DNA of 21,249 nucleotides. It comes from a virus. Both the position numbers and the translations under genes were made by a program. A model generated the notes under the pieces. It was not told where the DNA came from, searched no databases, and saw nothing but the letters and a program-made list of their open reading frames with translations. This document shows, in pieces, positions 20,807 to 21,249 of this stretch (position 1 is the first letter of the stretch; each line of letters starts with the position of its first letter). The stretch spans positions 1-21,249 of the IMG/VR virus record IMGVR_UViG_3300044490_000423; one strand, written 5' to 3'.

Positions 20807-21249
20807 CTCAGACCCTCAGGCTCGAACGCTTCGAAATGGCCGAGCTGCGCCATTGCTTGGCTCCAGGCGTCGACCTGGTCGTCGTGGGCCCCACGCGGGA
20901 AAGCGGCGCACTCCTCGATGAACTCGGCCACCCACTCGTGTCCCGGCGCGTCCGGGTCGGGGAGAAAGCAATTTCCCGCTTCGAGGAAGGGCTGCGCGGC
21001 GTTTGCGCGGGCGACCTTGCCGCCCAAGGGCCTCACGGGGATGATGCCGGGAATCTCGTGACCCAGCTCTTCAATCACCGCGGTCCCGTTCGCGGCATCC
21101 TCGATGAAAATGCCGCCGATGTCGGGGTACAGCCGCTTGAGGTTGCGGATGGCGGCCTTGGTGGCCGCATAGCCCAGGCGCTCGCGCACCTGGTGCACGA
21201 GAAAGAACCGCGCGCCCGCGCGGCCCCAGACCTGCAAGACCACGAATTC
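20800..21249 (-). CDS. terL: Terminase large subunit, C-terminal nuclease part (N-terminus beyond window)
   Basis: The frame is open to the right edge and ends at TGA 20802-20800, leaving about 149 residues. It contains RNase H-fold nuclease features of large terminases: the second-strand acidic motif GGIFIEDAANGTAVIEEL and the last metal-binding segment FPRGAHDDQVDAWSQAM, in which the Asp residues complete the metal site. The linking sequence IPGIIPVRPLGGKVARANAA is also typical. The ATPase half must lie outside the window. The enzyme drives DNA into the head through the portal and cuts concatemers. Its stop overlaps the end of the convergent zinc-ribbon gene. Confidence 0.92.
   Translation of the reverse strand, partial: EFVVLQVWGRAGARFFLVHQVRERLGYAATKAAIRNLKRLYPDIGGIFIEDAANGTAVIEELGHEIPGIIPVRPLGGKVARANAAQPFLEAGNCFLPDPDAPGHEWVAEFIEECAAFPRGAHDDQVDAWSQAMAQLGHFEAFEPEGLSY

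Noticed and set aside
21244-21249. EcoRI site GAATTC at the very end of the window as sign of a cloning junction
   Set aside because: Another GAATTC occurs at 20564-20569 without any break, and the left edge shows none; the terminase frame is continuous to the end. Probably incidental.
1-21249. CRISPR arrays, insertion sequences, integrase or attachment sites
   Set aside because: I saw no regularly spaced direct repeats, transposase motifs or recombinase genes on either strand.

Overview
The window is the late structural module of a tailed, long-tailed (siphovirus-type) phage or prophage. Almost all of it is transcribed on the minus strand, so the module reads from right to left. The DNA is strongly GC-rich and nearly every structural gene has a good GGAGG-type ribosome binding site, so the host is a GC-rich bacterium that uses Shine-Dalgarno initiation. 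No host-specific gene is present and I do not name a host.

Minus-strand order: the C-terminal end of the large terminase (20800-21249, cut by the window edge); a small conserved phage protein (20160-20471); portal (18577-20151); MuF-type minor head protein (17514-18563); scaffold (15188-16057); HK97-fold-type major capsid protein (13930-15114); a small unknown protein (13452-13835); three head-tail joining or completion proteins (13162-13455, 12682-13155, 12189-12680); putative tail terminator (11786-12184); tail tube (10959-11765); tail assembly chaperone with a lambda-type -1 frameshift (10072-10847); tape measure (5941-10038); tail hub (3367-5619); and a very large tail protein (1-2954, cut by the window edge). 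That last protein joins a clan-A glycoside hydrolase, two IPT/TIG domains and a Dit-like distal tail domain in one chain.

Three genes run the other way, on the plus strand, each between two structural genes: a 100-residue protein of unknown function (3068-3370), a 373-residue PIN-domain ribonuclease-like protein (16396-17517) and a 63-residue zinc-ribbon protein (20615-20806). Each meets the end of a structural gene tail to tail, with the two stop codons overlapping; in two of the three cases both stops lie in one CTAG palindrome. This looks like recurrent cargo ('moron') placement at late-gene boundaries. Late minus-strand transcription would produce RNA antisense to all three.

The PIN gene has the most unusual surroundings. 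Upstream lies about 340 bases without a conventional gene, holding a string of strong hairpins, one set of which resembles a D-arm-less tRNA. Then come a strong ribosome binding site and two overlapping micro-ORFs that run into the PIN start codon. Other long spacers hold stem-loops without a U-tract, next to the capsid, tube and tape-measure genes. The 321-base gap 5620-5940 holds no gene I can support.
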